DNA of 64,000 bases from assembly GCF_025766255.1 (NCBI RefSeq), contig NW_026516681.1:310001-374000 (forward strand). The letters run 5' to 3'. Position numbers and translations under genes: made by a program. The stretch is from Zychaea mexicana. Taxonomy: Eukaryota > Mucoromycota > Mucoromycetes > Mucorales > Lichtheimiaceae. Each line of letters starts with the position of its first letter. Position 1 is the stretch's first letter. The notes below the pieces were generated by a model. That model ran no database searches. It was given only the letters and a program-made list of their open reading frames with translations, and had not been told where the DNA came from. Of this stretch, positions 11,225 to 22,448 are shown piece after piece.

Positions 11225-14200
11225 TTGACCCACCCAAGATCTGGTTTTTGTTTCCTCTCGTACAAGCGCAAAGATCCCAAGCATATACCTCACATGACGA
11301 CGACATCCCTATCTTTCTTGAAAAACGAACACTTCTCTTATCATCCTCCACTACTTACTACTACAACTACTACTACTACTACTGCCACCACTACCAGCAT
11401 TCTAAACACATTCTGCTCATCCCATCATTTCATGCATACTTCTTTCATATAATTCTCCTCATTATGTTCATAAACCATCCTCATTTGTCTCCCCAATCAT
11501 TCTTATATATCTATATCATAGACTCGTATAGAATAGTTATAGAGAATTATTATTGAATAAACATACAGTACAACTGCCACAAAAAGCGATCATTATATCT
11601 GATACATATTGCATGCCCGTGTTAATTGTGCACATGTGGGTTGCTTTGAGATTTAAAAAAAAAAGAGTCCGTGCATTCCGCCGTCTCTCTCCACGGAACC
11701 GTGGGACTTGGTTTGATGTCCGGACTGCACTCGGAATCGAACTCCATTTGGGAGATACACAAGAAAAAAAAGATTCTGGATCTGGATGATAGGTTTCATA
11801 ACAACATCAGCAGCAAACAATAGCGGTTGACAGCTTTTACCCATGCACAAAAGATAAACAAAAGAGTGGAGATAAGACACCTACTATGTTGACAGACGAT
11901 AACCTGCAATAGTCCTATCGAATATCAACTACCTGCTGTTGTTATTAGCTATCTAAATAGCTATCTTTAAAATTACAAAAGGAGTAACAAAGAGTAGATT
12001 GTAAGGACGGCGATCCAATTATTAAAAGAAAACCTCCGACTCACTCAGCCAAACAATTTTTTTTTTTGCCCAGAATATGATTTTCACGCCTTTCTCATGT
12101 GCCTACGGCGAAAACCACAAGAGGGCGCAGTAGAAAAAAAAATTGCGCTCGCTGTCTCTTCCCCGCGGAGTAGGCAATTGCTTCCGTCTCGTCAATACTA
12201 CTATGATACATATTAGCAATATATTAGTGATCGTCCATCGGCAAATAGCTTGTCCCGCGGAACGGTACATTTCTTCATAATGTATATTTATTTGCCCATG
12301 CCGGTGCACGATAACACAGACAATTACGGGGCACACATATCACACTAATGAAATGTGTCTTCACATGATGAGAGACATATAGCACCCTAGGGCTTGAAAG
12401 CTTATTACACACACGTACACGCATACATACATCATCCTTACATGGTACACCGTAAAAAAAATAACAGCCCTGGATATCCTCTGCTGGGCCCCTGTGAGTC
12501 TGCTGCTGCTATGTACTAGCCGATCAATGAAAAAAAAAATTGCGGGAGGAATTAGTCCTCTTCTTTTCAGGGCTTGTTAGTGTTTCTGCAGGTTTGGGTT
12601 GCGGCATTCATGCATTTGAAGAGTTATGTCTCTCACCTTATCCCCTTTCCTCCTTCCTTTCCCTTCAGTCCTCCTCGGGAAGCAGAATTAATAGTAGTAG
12701 GGAGGAGGTTGCAAGAAAGAACAGGTTTTCTTTTTCAGTACCTACATCTGCCTTTTGTTGCTAAGTACCTATAGAGTCCCTGGCACATATGCTCTAGCTC
12801 TTTTTTTCTCTTAATTTTATCAAAGGCCTTACTATGTCGGTGTACCCGTATCTTCGCCAACACGGACTTGAGACTATTCTGGTACTTACTGGTAATGTTC
12901 GGAAGAGCTCCTATTTAGAGGAACCACTGTCCTTTCTTTCATTTCTTCCTCAACGACCCTTTCTTATTCTTCTACATACCCACTTCTTTTCCCATTCCTC
13001 CCAGCGTTTTTTTTTACTCCTCCTCCTCTTCTTCTTCTTGACCCCTTACTTGTCTTGGATAATATATCTACACACTGCATATGTGTGCCATGTACGTTTG
13101 TATGTATGTATGTGCCAGTCCAGCAGCAGCACATACACTCCGCCACTATTTGAACCTTATTGTTCATGCATGAACAGTGGGTGGTGATCATGCAGGTTGA
13201 TAAAAAGTAAAATCTTGCATGCACTTGGGGATCGGCGTAAAACTTTACTCTTTTTATTTCTAAACCGAAAACCCGTCAGTTTATAATACTAATAACAACG
13301 ATAGAAAGCCGAATCATGGGTAATAGATAGGATTGTCATAACATCATTCGTTGATTACAGGACTTATACAACAGTGTATGGTGTCATCATTGCCGATGCA
13401 ACAGCCGCATCCGCCTTCTTGTTGACTTGTATGATAACAACAGCGCGCGGGTCTCATTAAGGTTTACACAATACTATCCTATTCGTCGTCGTCACAAGGA
13501 CAACAGAAATAGGATGGTCTTCGCACGGCCTTTTAATACGAAATAAAGCAGATGTTGTTGGTTGCTTTTCTAGCCGATGTGTAATGTAATATGTTAATGC
13601 ATCAGTTATCTTTTGTTGTTTGAGGGAGGGGATTGAAACGTTTGTTATGAATCAACACCAACGTAATTACCACCACCACCCTCGGCAAAAAAAAAAGGTT
13701 TGGGTTCAAAGAAAAAGAACCTCTTTTTTGAAATGAAAATGGAACGCGCCATTTTTTCTTCGAATGTGGGAACTGACTTGGATGAGATACATACGTAAAC
13801 TGTATAACATGTGTGCATGTATGTCTAATGTACATGTATGTAGCGCGAGGAAACAAACAATGATCGTCAGAGATCTTGGCAAGGCAAAAGTATATACAGG
13901 ACATCCTATCTTGTTACACTTGAACGTAATGGAAAGAGCGGCAGTAGCAATAGCAGCAGTAACAGCAGCACAACTAAGCGGTACCGGTATTTTTCGATGC
14001 AATGTAATCGTGGTGGTGGTAGCAAGTAACCCTGAGAAACCAGAAACACATCTCTCCTCCTGTCCTCAGCCCTTTTTCTATCTTCATCTTGAGAATAGGG
14101 AAAACCCCTTACTCATAATCAAGAGAGTATTCCACCCCCATGTTTTTAATTGTTCTTCTTGTTGGGAGACATATAGCGAGGGACAGGTCCCTGACTGAAT

Positions 14201-15811
14201 ACTTTTACTCGCACTATTTAATTTCTACTATTATGCTAGTATGTAGTCGGGGCTATATATTAAATGCTCGGTAGTAGTGGGTATCATTGCAAAACAGCAA
14301 GCAAGTGAAGAATTCAATAAACTAGAAAGTTAGGTTATTAGTCGGATGGAGCAGCACTGACCAGCGACAACATGTGTTGGTTGCTGTTGTTGTGTATATC
14401 ATACACACAAAACAACAGTAGTGCCGGCGACAACGTGACCATCACCACGCTATTTTGATAATGACGATAGCGATCGATAATTTGAGGTGAATCACTGCAA
14501 CTATTTCTATTCGCAAAAACAGCAATATTGACGCATCGTACAAGTCGTATGGTAGGACCTTGCCATCATCATTAGATCTTCCATGCTTTGTAAAATGATT
14601 GATAGAAAGAGAGGAGCGATCCCTGCATATGTAGAATAAAACATACAAACACTATACGTTTCAACTGTTTTACCGTATATTATTACAGAGAGTGTATGTG
14701 ATGATCCCTTATTTCTGGTCCTCAACCCGGCAAATTCATATTGTTCTTTCATTATCCATTATTGCACTTACAGCTACCTGCGTTTAGAAAGGAGCATCTT
14801 TGGGGAGAGGGGAGCGACGGTAGCAGCAGCAGCAGCAGCAGATCGGGAACGCATACATAGAGGGATAATAAAGAAGGGGGCTGCTTCTTTTCGTTCTCTC
14901 TAAATGAGAGGTGTCGATGAATCTTTTTACAGTAAGAACAAAGTAGCATATACATTGTATGGATAGCAGTAGTAGCAGTAGCAGTAGTGCTATCGTAAAT
15001 TAGAAACCCTTTTTTTTTTGTTCATGGGAGTACCAGCTATGTACCACTATGATACTATGTTTGTAAATGCAAAAAGTAATCCAGAGTTGAATGGCCATCA
15101 TAAACACACAGGCAATGTGGCCTATAACAATTACATGTGCATACATTACATTCGGTTGTACACACGGTGCACATTCGTGCATGACTGCTGCTCGAATCTT
15201 TCTTAGTGGTTCCGGAGTCATTTCATTTCCGTCAAAGAGTCAGTTATAAAGGATCCACCGCACCTACACCTACATATCATCATACTAGATTAGAAAGTGA
15301 TTGAAAATTGGCTCCATGTCATATGCACTCCTTTCTCTCTTTTTCTCTTTTTTTTTGCTATATAGAAGCACTTTCTTTCGCCCCCCAGTATGCGCACTTC
15401 CCCCCTCTCCCCACTTTCCCTCTATAAACCTCCTCGTCCTCTCTCGCTCTCTTCCACTTTCACTCCTCGACCCTTCTTTTTCCCCTGCAAAGAAAAGAAA
15501 AGTGTGTGCTGTGCTGTGTTTGTGTGGGAGTCGAGAAGACTCTAAGCCAAGCTCTTTACGTTTCTGAGAAAGGAGGGAGAAAGGATGTTGTGTGTGCTTA
15601 ACAAACTATCCGGGGGGGGGAGGGTGAAACGAAGGTGCCTGTTTCCCTCCCAGTCTGCTCTCTACTTCGTCATCATTTCAACCAAGCGCTGATGCAGAGA
15701 GCTAATCAGTCGGTCAGTCTTCATATTTGATTATTGTTGCTGCTGCTGCTGCTATGTAGCAACAGAGTTGAGTTGCTGTTGTATCACCAGCACCGTCATC
15801 ATCATTAATAA

Positions 15812-15833
15812 CATCATCATCATCATCATCATA
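15812..15833. repeat. (CAT)7 microsatellite
   Basis: Uninterrupted CAT triplets in the upstream region of the APSES gene. Confidence 0.9.
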
Positions 15834-15906
15834 TCAGCATGATAAGAGTCATTGGTCTAATCTGTTCCTTTCTTTTCTCTCTTTCTTTCTTTTCCATCAA
15901 CCGTTG

Positions 15907-15953
<47 letters not shown>
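15907..15953. repeat. (CTA)n microsatellite, about 15 units
   Basis: A 47-bp run of perfect CTA/TAC triplets in non-coding DNA about 1.5 kb upstream of the APSES start codon. Confidence 0.95.
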
Positions 15954-16069
15954 GTTATTATTACCATTTGCGCTGTGTTTCTTCTAGCTTCTCCTTATTA
16001 CTTACCCTGTGTTGACCCTCGCGTTTTGATCTCACCGGCCTGAACCACCCACTCAACCCGCTCAAGCAG

Positions 16070-17432
16070 GTAAGTTCGGCTCCCTTTCTGTCGATTCCGG
16101 GTTCTCCCCCACCCCTGCCCTTTTACCCTGCCCTTTTTTTTTGCTTTTGCAAGATACATGCACAGTGTTTGCTCGGAAACAAGTTAATCTTACCTTCCAC
16201 TCCCCACCTCCTCCTCCTCCTTCGGGCAAACCAAGTGAGAACTTCATAAAACCTATCATCGCATATCATTTACACACATCGAGCCATCCATTCATCCACC
16301 CACCACCACCGCAAACTCATTCTACATGGTTTTGATTCTTGTGTGTGTGAGAGTTCCCTTTAGGCGTCCACACACATACATACATGTCTTATTTTCCCGC
16401 CAGCCCCTCCTTCTTTTTTTACACTCACACATAACACAGGCGCATCACACACACAGTCTCTCTTGCGGGTCCTGCCATTCATATATCTTCCCATTGCTAA
16501 ACCTTTCTTCTCTTTCTTTTCTTGTTCTTCTTCTTTCAACTTCCCGAACTGTTCACTTTTTTTTCTAACGTCTCTTTCCCACTCGCTCATTGCACATATA
16601 CACTTCTTCTTGGAGCAGCAGCATCGGCAACAGAACAAGCGACGTTTCAGAGTAACCGATCATCATCCAAAGCAGCACACACCCTTAAGCCAACAATCCC
16701 TCTTTTTTACCAAGTTTCTTTTGTAAGTAGTCTGATTCATTTTCTTCTCGACTATGCATTTTCTATTTCTTAAGATGGGGAACCCTTCCCTTTCTTGGGC
16801 TTTGTTCTGTGAGGGGCTGGGAAGACATGAAGGCGTGCGTATGCGTGCGTATGTGTGTGTGTGTGTGTGTGTGCGCGTGTGCTGCTGCTGTATGTGATAT
16901 GTGTATGTGATGTGTGGCAAATAATATGTACATATAATATGGCCGCCGCATCACACATACGTCCTCTCTCTCTCTCTGTCTCTCTCACATTCAGGCTATA
17001 TATCTTGCTCTCTGCACCCTCGCTGCTCCCCCTCACATCCTCCCTCCCCCCCTTTCTTATTTATACCCTCGATATCTTGTTCCTTAGTTTGGGATCACCT
17101 CTTTTTTATTTCTTTCTCTCTCTCTCTCCCCTTCTCTCTTTTTTTTTTCTTTTCCGTTGTACCACACATACTCTTCTCTATTAGCCACTAACCTCTTGGT
17201 TCGATTTGTTATTTTCCCCTGGCATATCATCCAACCACGTTCTCTGCGACTATTCTAGGTGGCACATATAAAGCATCTTCGAAAAGAGTTACTTTGATTC
17301 TCTTTTTATAACTCTGCAAGTCAATCAACGACAGCAAGCATCAGCAGTGACAACACGCGCACAACAACGACAACAGCAGCAGCAGAGCACCTCTCTTATT
17401 TATTTTAAAAACACACATACACACACAGATCA
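16070..17432 (+). promoter_or_regulatory. Probable long leader/promoter of the APSES gene, with a candidate 5' UTR intron
   Basis: A strong donor (CAAGCAG then GTAAGT) begins at 16070 and a plausible acceptor (CTATTCTAG) ends at about 17259, which would make a leader intron of about 1.2 kb. A second reading is that CATATAAAG at about 17264 is the TATA box and transcription begins there. The stretch has (GT)n at 16852-16872, dense CT tracts and several short upstream ATGs. Long structured leaders with upstream ORFs are known for StuA and Efg1 family genes. Confidence 0.4.
16852..16872. repeat. (GT)n microsatellite
   Basis: A perfect GT dinucleotide run in the APSES upstream region, followed by GCGCGTGT. 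Confidence 0.9.
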
Positions 17433-18825
17433 ATGTATCAGCATTCGACATATACCTCACCGCAAACACCCACATACCCGTACAGCAACAGCAGTGCTAA
17501 CAGTACGCCGACAACCTTACCATCGGCTGCATCGGTAACAAACATGAGCGCTAAGCCCTCGCACGAGCACCTGACTCACCAGCACCATCCGCTAGCAAGA
17601 CCTGCATCCATGCCACCTTCCTATTATCAAAAGTACCCGGGTAATAGCCAAGGAAGCGGTGGCTACTCCATTGGCAACAATAACAATAACAATGAACCCA
17701 CCGCTCACGGAGCAGCAGCAGCGGCGGCGGCAGCAGCAGCGGTAGGAGTACCAGGAGCACCGCCACCTCCCAGAACCTTCCCGGGTCTTCTTCACGAACG
17801 CAGCGACAACCATTACGAGACATCTGTAAACCGTACTTCATGGCAGCAGCACGACTCGTCTTTCCGCGACTACAGCAGTAACAACAGCAATCACCACCAT
17901 CCGCACCACAACAACAACAACAGCCACAATCATGATGACTCTACCGACCATTTACCGACTAGCTTACCCACACCCTCAGGCGTGCCTGCACTCGGGTACC
18001 CTTCTAGCGCGAATACGAACAACAATAGCAATGGCGCAAGCAGCAATAATATTAATAATAGTAATAATAACAGCAGCAGCAGCAACAGCAGTTATTTTGC
18101 AGCTCCACCGCCGTCGACACCTGTACCACCTCCTGCATCAGCCAGCAGCACGACTACTCCTGCTTCTGCAACCAGTGGCGGTGGTATGAACAGCATAGCG
18201 GCAGGTGGAGGTGGAGGAGGCATGTATAACCATAGCCATCATACTGCCACTACCGCCAACACCAATGACGGTCGTCAGCACCTCTATCATCCTTACGCAG
18301 GCAATAGACGCCATTCGGCAAGTAGTCTCGGATACCCCAGTAGCACTGGTAGCAGTTATCCATACGGTCCAGCCGGTTTACCTAGTTTTGCCGTACATTC
18401 TTCACCACGGCCACCCATCATACCACGTCCCAAACTGACCACGACCCTTTGGGAAGATGAAGGCACAATTTGCTACCAGGTCGATGCAAATGGTATTTGT
18501 GTGGCTAGACGACACGGTAAGTCTCTCTTTCTTCCATTTTTGTATCGAGTGTATAGTGTGGGGAGGATGTTTCGAGGAATGGTTACCCTGTGTAGAGAGG
18601 TTTAAACTCAAGCTCTTTTGAACTTTCTTGAACTTTAGACAATGATATGATTAATGGAACGAAATTACTCAATGTTGCCGGCATGTCGCGAGGTAAACGC
18701 GATGGCATTTTAAAGAATGAAAAAGGCCGTGTAGTGGTCAAGGTTGGAGCGATGCATCTCAAGGGCGTGTGGTAAGTAGTAGCCTTCTTTTGCATATTAG
18801 TATAACGCACACACACACACACACA

Positions 18826-18870
<45 letters not shown>

Positions 18871-19749
18871 GCTAGTACGCTATATTAAAAAAATCCCCGT
18901 TTGTGTGATATGTCTTATACTACATAGGATCACGTTCGCTCGAGCCAAGGCGCTCGCTTCACAATACAAGATTGTGGACATTTTGCATCCTCTCTTTGTG
19001 GACAATCCAAGCAACTACCTGTATGCATCGCCGATACATCATACCCATCATAATCACGGTGCTGCAGCTGCAGCTGCTGCTGCAAGCATGACTGGCCTAT
19101 CTCCTGCAGCGCCAACGACTAGCACTGCAGGAAGCCGCATAGACAGTGGGTTTTCTACTGCTTCCGGAATCACCGGTGGTGGTGGTGGCGGCGGTGCGTT
19201 TAGACAAGCGCCGTTGAGTCATCATCAACATCATCCATCGTCTCCACCCTCGTTATCATCACAGCAGATGTCTTCACCACATGCATTCCAACCTCCACAA
19301 GGTAACTTTACAGAACTCTCTTGCCCTTCATGATATGTGTAACAACGGTCGACAAAAAAGAGACTAATGCATAAATTGTGCATGAAGGACTTCGACCTGT
19401 CGGAGAATACCATTCGACAGCAAACAACAATGCAACCTCGTCGTCTTCATCATCGTCGATCTTGAGTAACACCAACAACAACAACAACGCTGCCAATGGA
19501 CCACCACCAGCAGGGAATGACATGTACAACTTTGACTATCGTGGCCCTCCTCCATCAAATGATGTTGCGTCGCCTCCCATAGGCGGATTGGTGTCGAATT
19601 ATCCAGGTAGTGGTGGTGGCAACAGCACGACTTCTACCACTGCCACTGCTACTACGGGCAATCTCTCGGGGTATCATCTCTACCATCAGCAGGGCGATGG
19701 ACCAAACAGACATGCCAACTCGGCAGGCAGTGGTGTAGCAAATCCATAA
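17433..19749 (+). CDS. APSES-type transcription factor, StuA/Efg1/Phd1 family
   Basis: Exons 17433-18516, 18639-18771, 18928-19301 and 19388-19749 give 650 residues. The APSES DNA-binding domain spans about 336-432: [53 protein letters not shown] and [20 protein letters not shown], close to the StuA/Efg1 consensus. It is a KilA-N-derived winged helix that binds MCM1-like or StRE sites and controls morphogenesis and sporulation in other fungi. Flanks are low-complexity: poly-Asn, poly-Ala, poly-Gly, poly-His and Ser runs before and after. Splitting of the domain by two introns matches relatives. Intron 2 (18772-18927) carries a 62-bp compound microsatellite. Ankyrin repeats are absent, excluding the Swi6/Mbp1 branch. 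Confidence 0.95.
18808..18869. repeat. Compound (CA)n(CT)n microsatellite inside an APSES intron
   Basis: About ten CA units run directly into about twenty CT units within the 156-bp second intron, just before the acceptor at 18927, where it may act as the polypyrimidine tract. Confidence 0.95.
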
Positions 19750-20528
19750 TTCTTTCTACTATCTCCTTTCACCAAAAGAAAAACACTAAACACACACACG
19801 CACACATCCGAAATTACAAAAGAAAAAAAAACATCTGCCTTCTTTTCTTTCTAAAAAAAAACCATCTTGTTATCTTTGCAAGCACACAACTCATAAAACT
19901 CATAGCCACAACAACACACTCGCACACACACACGAAAAGGTCACTTCTCCTGCTGTAATAAATTCCTTCGCAATTTACTCACACTCTCACTCCCCGTCTC
20001 CCCCTCCACCGACCCACCCAAATCACCGAAACACATACCCTTTCTTTTTCTTTATGAAATGTACTTTTTTTCTTCTTATATCAGCAGAAAACTTTGTTAG
20101 TGTTTTATCTTCTTTTATTCTTATATTGTTTTGTTTTGTTTTTTTTTCTTTTTGGGATTTTCTTTTTTAAGCTCATCTCCATTCAAATCTTATTAAACTC
20201 GACTATATGTATATGCAATGCTAGTTTTTTTTATTATATCGATCGAAAGTATATCTATCGTGACTTTAATCACTCCCCCTTGTCGTACATACGATATGCA
20301 ACATAATTGCCTCCCGTCGATATCAAAAGAAAAAAGCATTCCAAAGCAGGGTCACACACACATTTTAAAACGCACAGCATATATGCTCGAGTGTTATATA
20401 TACTCATATGATATATATATATATATATATTATTTACTTTTGACCATTCACCCTAGACGGTGTCTAATAGTAGCCAAATGCGACAGTAAGCGTGATCAGT
20501 TGAGTCAGCACTGAGTAGATCTATCTCC
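19750..20528. other. 3' flanks of two convergent genes
   Basis: AT- and pyrimidine-rich DNA with an (AT)n run at 20410-20430. No gene was seen. It probably contains the poly(A) regions of the APSES gene and the EF-hand gene. Confidence 0.6.
20410..20430. repeat. (AT)n microsatellite
   Basis: About ten AT dinucleotides between the convergent APSES and EF-hand genes. Confidence 0.9.
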
Positions 20529-21528
20529 CTAGTTTGTCGTCCGGACGATAAATTCATAATTCAATACACCTACCATAATCTTGACGAACTCCTCAAAGTT
20601 AATCATCCCATCACCGTCCACATCGGCCGATCGCATCATGCGCTGTAACTCGTCTTCTGTCACAGTCTCACCTGCATTTACAAAAGTAGTAGCAGACAAT
20701 AAAAAAAGTTTAATCGATATGTTATGCATTTACGTGGGTGAAAAGAAAAAAAAAGAACGATCAGGCAGGATGATCGATTTCAGAAACTTTATGCGCGCGG
20801 GTTGGGGACAAACTTGATAAAGGGGAGGATGGAACGAAGGCGCAAATAAATTAAAGGAGAAAGAAGAGAGCGAAAAAGCGTACTTACCAAAGTCCAAGAG
20901 TCCCTGTCTCAAATCCTCTGCATTAATTACGCCCTTCTTGTCCTTATCCAGCAGCTCAAAGACTTTTCTCAAGCCTTCCTCGGGACATTGTGCTCGTTGC
21001 TGCCACATCCGATATGAGAAAACAACACTTTTCGATTACCATCATATAAGTCGATATACTTTACCCGTTCCATGATTTGCAAAAAGTCGTCGAACCGCAT
21101 TGGATCTCTAACCTTGCTCAGCTACATATAAAGAAAAGAAATCACCGTATCTGATTAACAAGGATCATGATCTGCATTGTCGTCCTTTCCTCTATTCAAA
21201 ACCCCCTTTGTTGAATAACTTTAGTATAATATGTCCTTGGTAACTCACTTGTTCGTTCAATTGTTGCTCAGAAGCGCCAACCTGAGCCTTGTTGAAAATC
21301 CCCCGTAATGTGGCGACAGCGAGTGAGCTTTGCCCTTCGGCCATAATATCAAAAACCGATTTGAGCTTGGCGATCTCGTTGTCGTTGAACTCGTATCCAG
21401 TCTTTATTTTTTCGCATAATGGCGATTTTTTTTAGTTTGCTGCTCGATAGAATAACGTAGTTTTCTGTATTTACCATATCTGCGTCTTTTTGGGTAAGGT
21501 CTTTCCGAAGATATAATTCTCAACCTGA

Positions 21529-21561
<33 letters not shown>

Positions 21562-21602
21562 GGAATCTTTTAAAATGAACGAACACTTATCATGCTACCC
21601 AT
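20529..21602 (-). CDS. EF-hand calcium-binding protein, calmodulin/centrin-like
   Basis: Exons 21602-21599, 21518-21475, 21401-21249, 21122-21066, 20999-20888 and 20671-20529 give 170 residues in a consistent phase. Two canonical EF loops lie in the C-lobe: [12 protein letters not shown] (104-115) and [12 protein letters not shown] (140-151), the latter with Gly at loop position 6. The N-lobe keeps the helix pattern but has degenerate loops ([24 protein letters not shown]), so only two sites probably bind calcium. The layout resembles calmodulin-like regulatory light chains. The first exon is only ATG-G, spliced to AATTATATC; this is the least certain junction, since the alternative CAG acceptor six bases upstream gives an immediate stop. 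Expected to be cytosolic. Confidence 0.8.
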
Positions 21603-22448
21603 TGTGATAACAAGGAATTGTTATTCTTTTCCTTTGTTTGTTTTATGTTACTTCTTTCCATAACTTCTATCAATCATTCAATAGCATCATTTAATTTTTA
21701 TCATTGATTCTTTGTTAGCAAAAAAAAGGAGCCACATGTTAACTTCAATGTTGAAGTCGATTTATACTACTGCTACTGCTACTAGTTGTTTGCTAACCTT
21801 AGGAAATTAAACGCTTTGTTGCATCCACAACCTGTCTCCAAACCCTGCCAAGAACATCATGGTTGCCATGAGACCTATCACGAATGACATTCATAACCAT
21901 AGTAGCCAGTCGCCAAAGCATGGTGGCCTAGTAACCAGATCGCTACGGCTTGCGGTGTGTGTGCTTCCTTCCCTCTCTCCAACCTCCAATTGACATACTA
22001 ACATGACAGCCGATCGCATTTCGCTCATGTTTTCTTGACCGCCGCTTTTACCTGACCTGTGACAAGCTTATATAAGGCGCAATAGACTTAATATTCCTAT
22101 AGTAGGGAGGAAAAACGGCTGAACATTAGAATATGCTGCCAACGTTCCAAGTGTCTTTATATAACAAGTAGGACTCAAACTCTGTTTCTTGGAACGTTTT
22201 GGCAACAGTTTGTTTTAAGATGAGTACGAGCAAATGTTTCAACAAGAACATCGTTCAATTGATGATATCATTATTTATTGATTTTTATCAGTAAAATATG
22301 ATAAATAAGTTATATAATTAAAAGGAGTTATAAACGGCAGTTGATGCGGTGTAGAAGACGGTTTGATGCGAGAAAAAGAATGTTTCCTGGGAGTATTGCA
22401 GATTGATGACTAGATTTAAATTCGCTCCGTAGCCAAAGCCGTCGTTCA
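21603..22448. other. Intergenic stretch
   Basis: Upstream region of the EF-hand gene, with GTTGCC/GTGGCC-type motifs at about 21863-21936, then AT-rich sequence to the MCT-like gene's stop codon. No gene was seen. Confidence 0.5.

Larger units (their letters stand above)
11225..16069. other. Long gene-free stretch rich in microsatellites
   Basis: About 4.8 kb with no supportable gene on either strand. The longest frames are low-complexity, Cys/His/Leu-rich and overlap homopyrimidine tracts. It contains (CAT)n at 15812-15833 and (CTA)n at 15907-15953 plus many CT-rich runs. The right end is probably promoter and leader of the APSES gene. Unannotated non-coding RNA cannot be excluded. Confidence 0.5.

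Noticed and set aside
12540..13187. Leu/Ser/Phe-rich frames of 74-117 codons
   Set aside because: They follow homopyrimidine tracts; composition, not coding, explains the open frames.
13764..14198. 144-codon plus-strand frame
   Set aside because: No domain and no plausible neighbours; Cys/His/Val composition follows low-complexity DNA.
15900..15960. CRISPR-like or tandem array
   Set aside because: It is a pure trinucleotide microsatellite without spacers in eukaryotic DNA.
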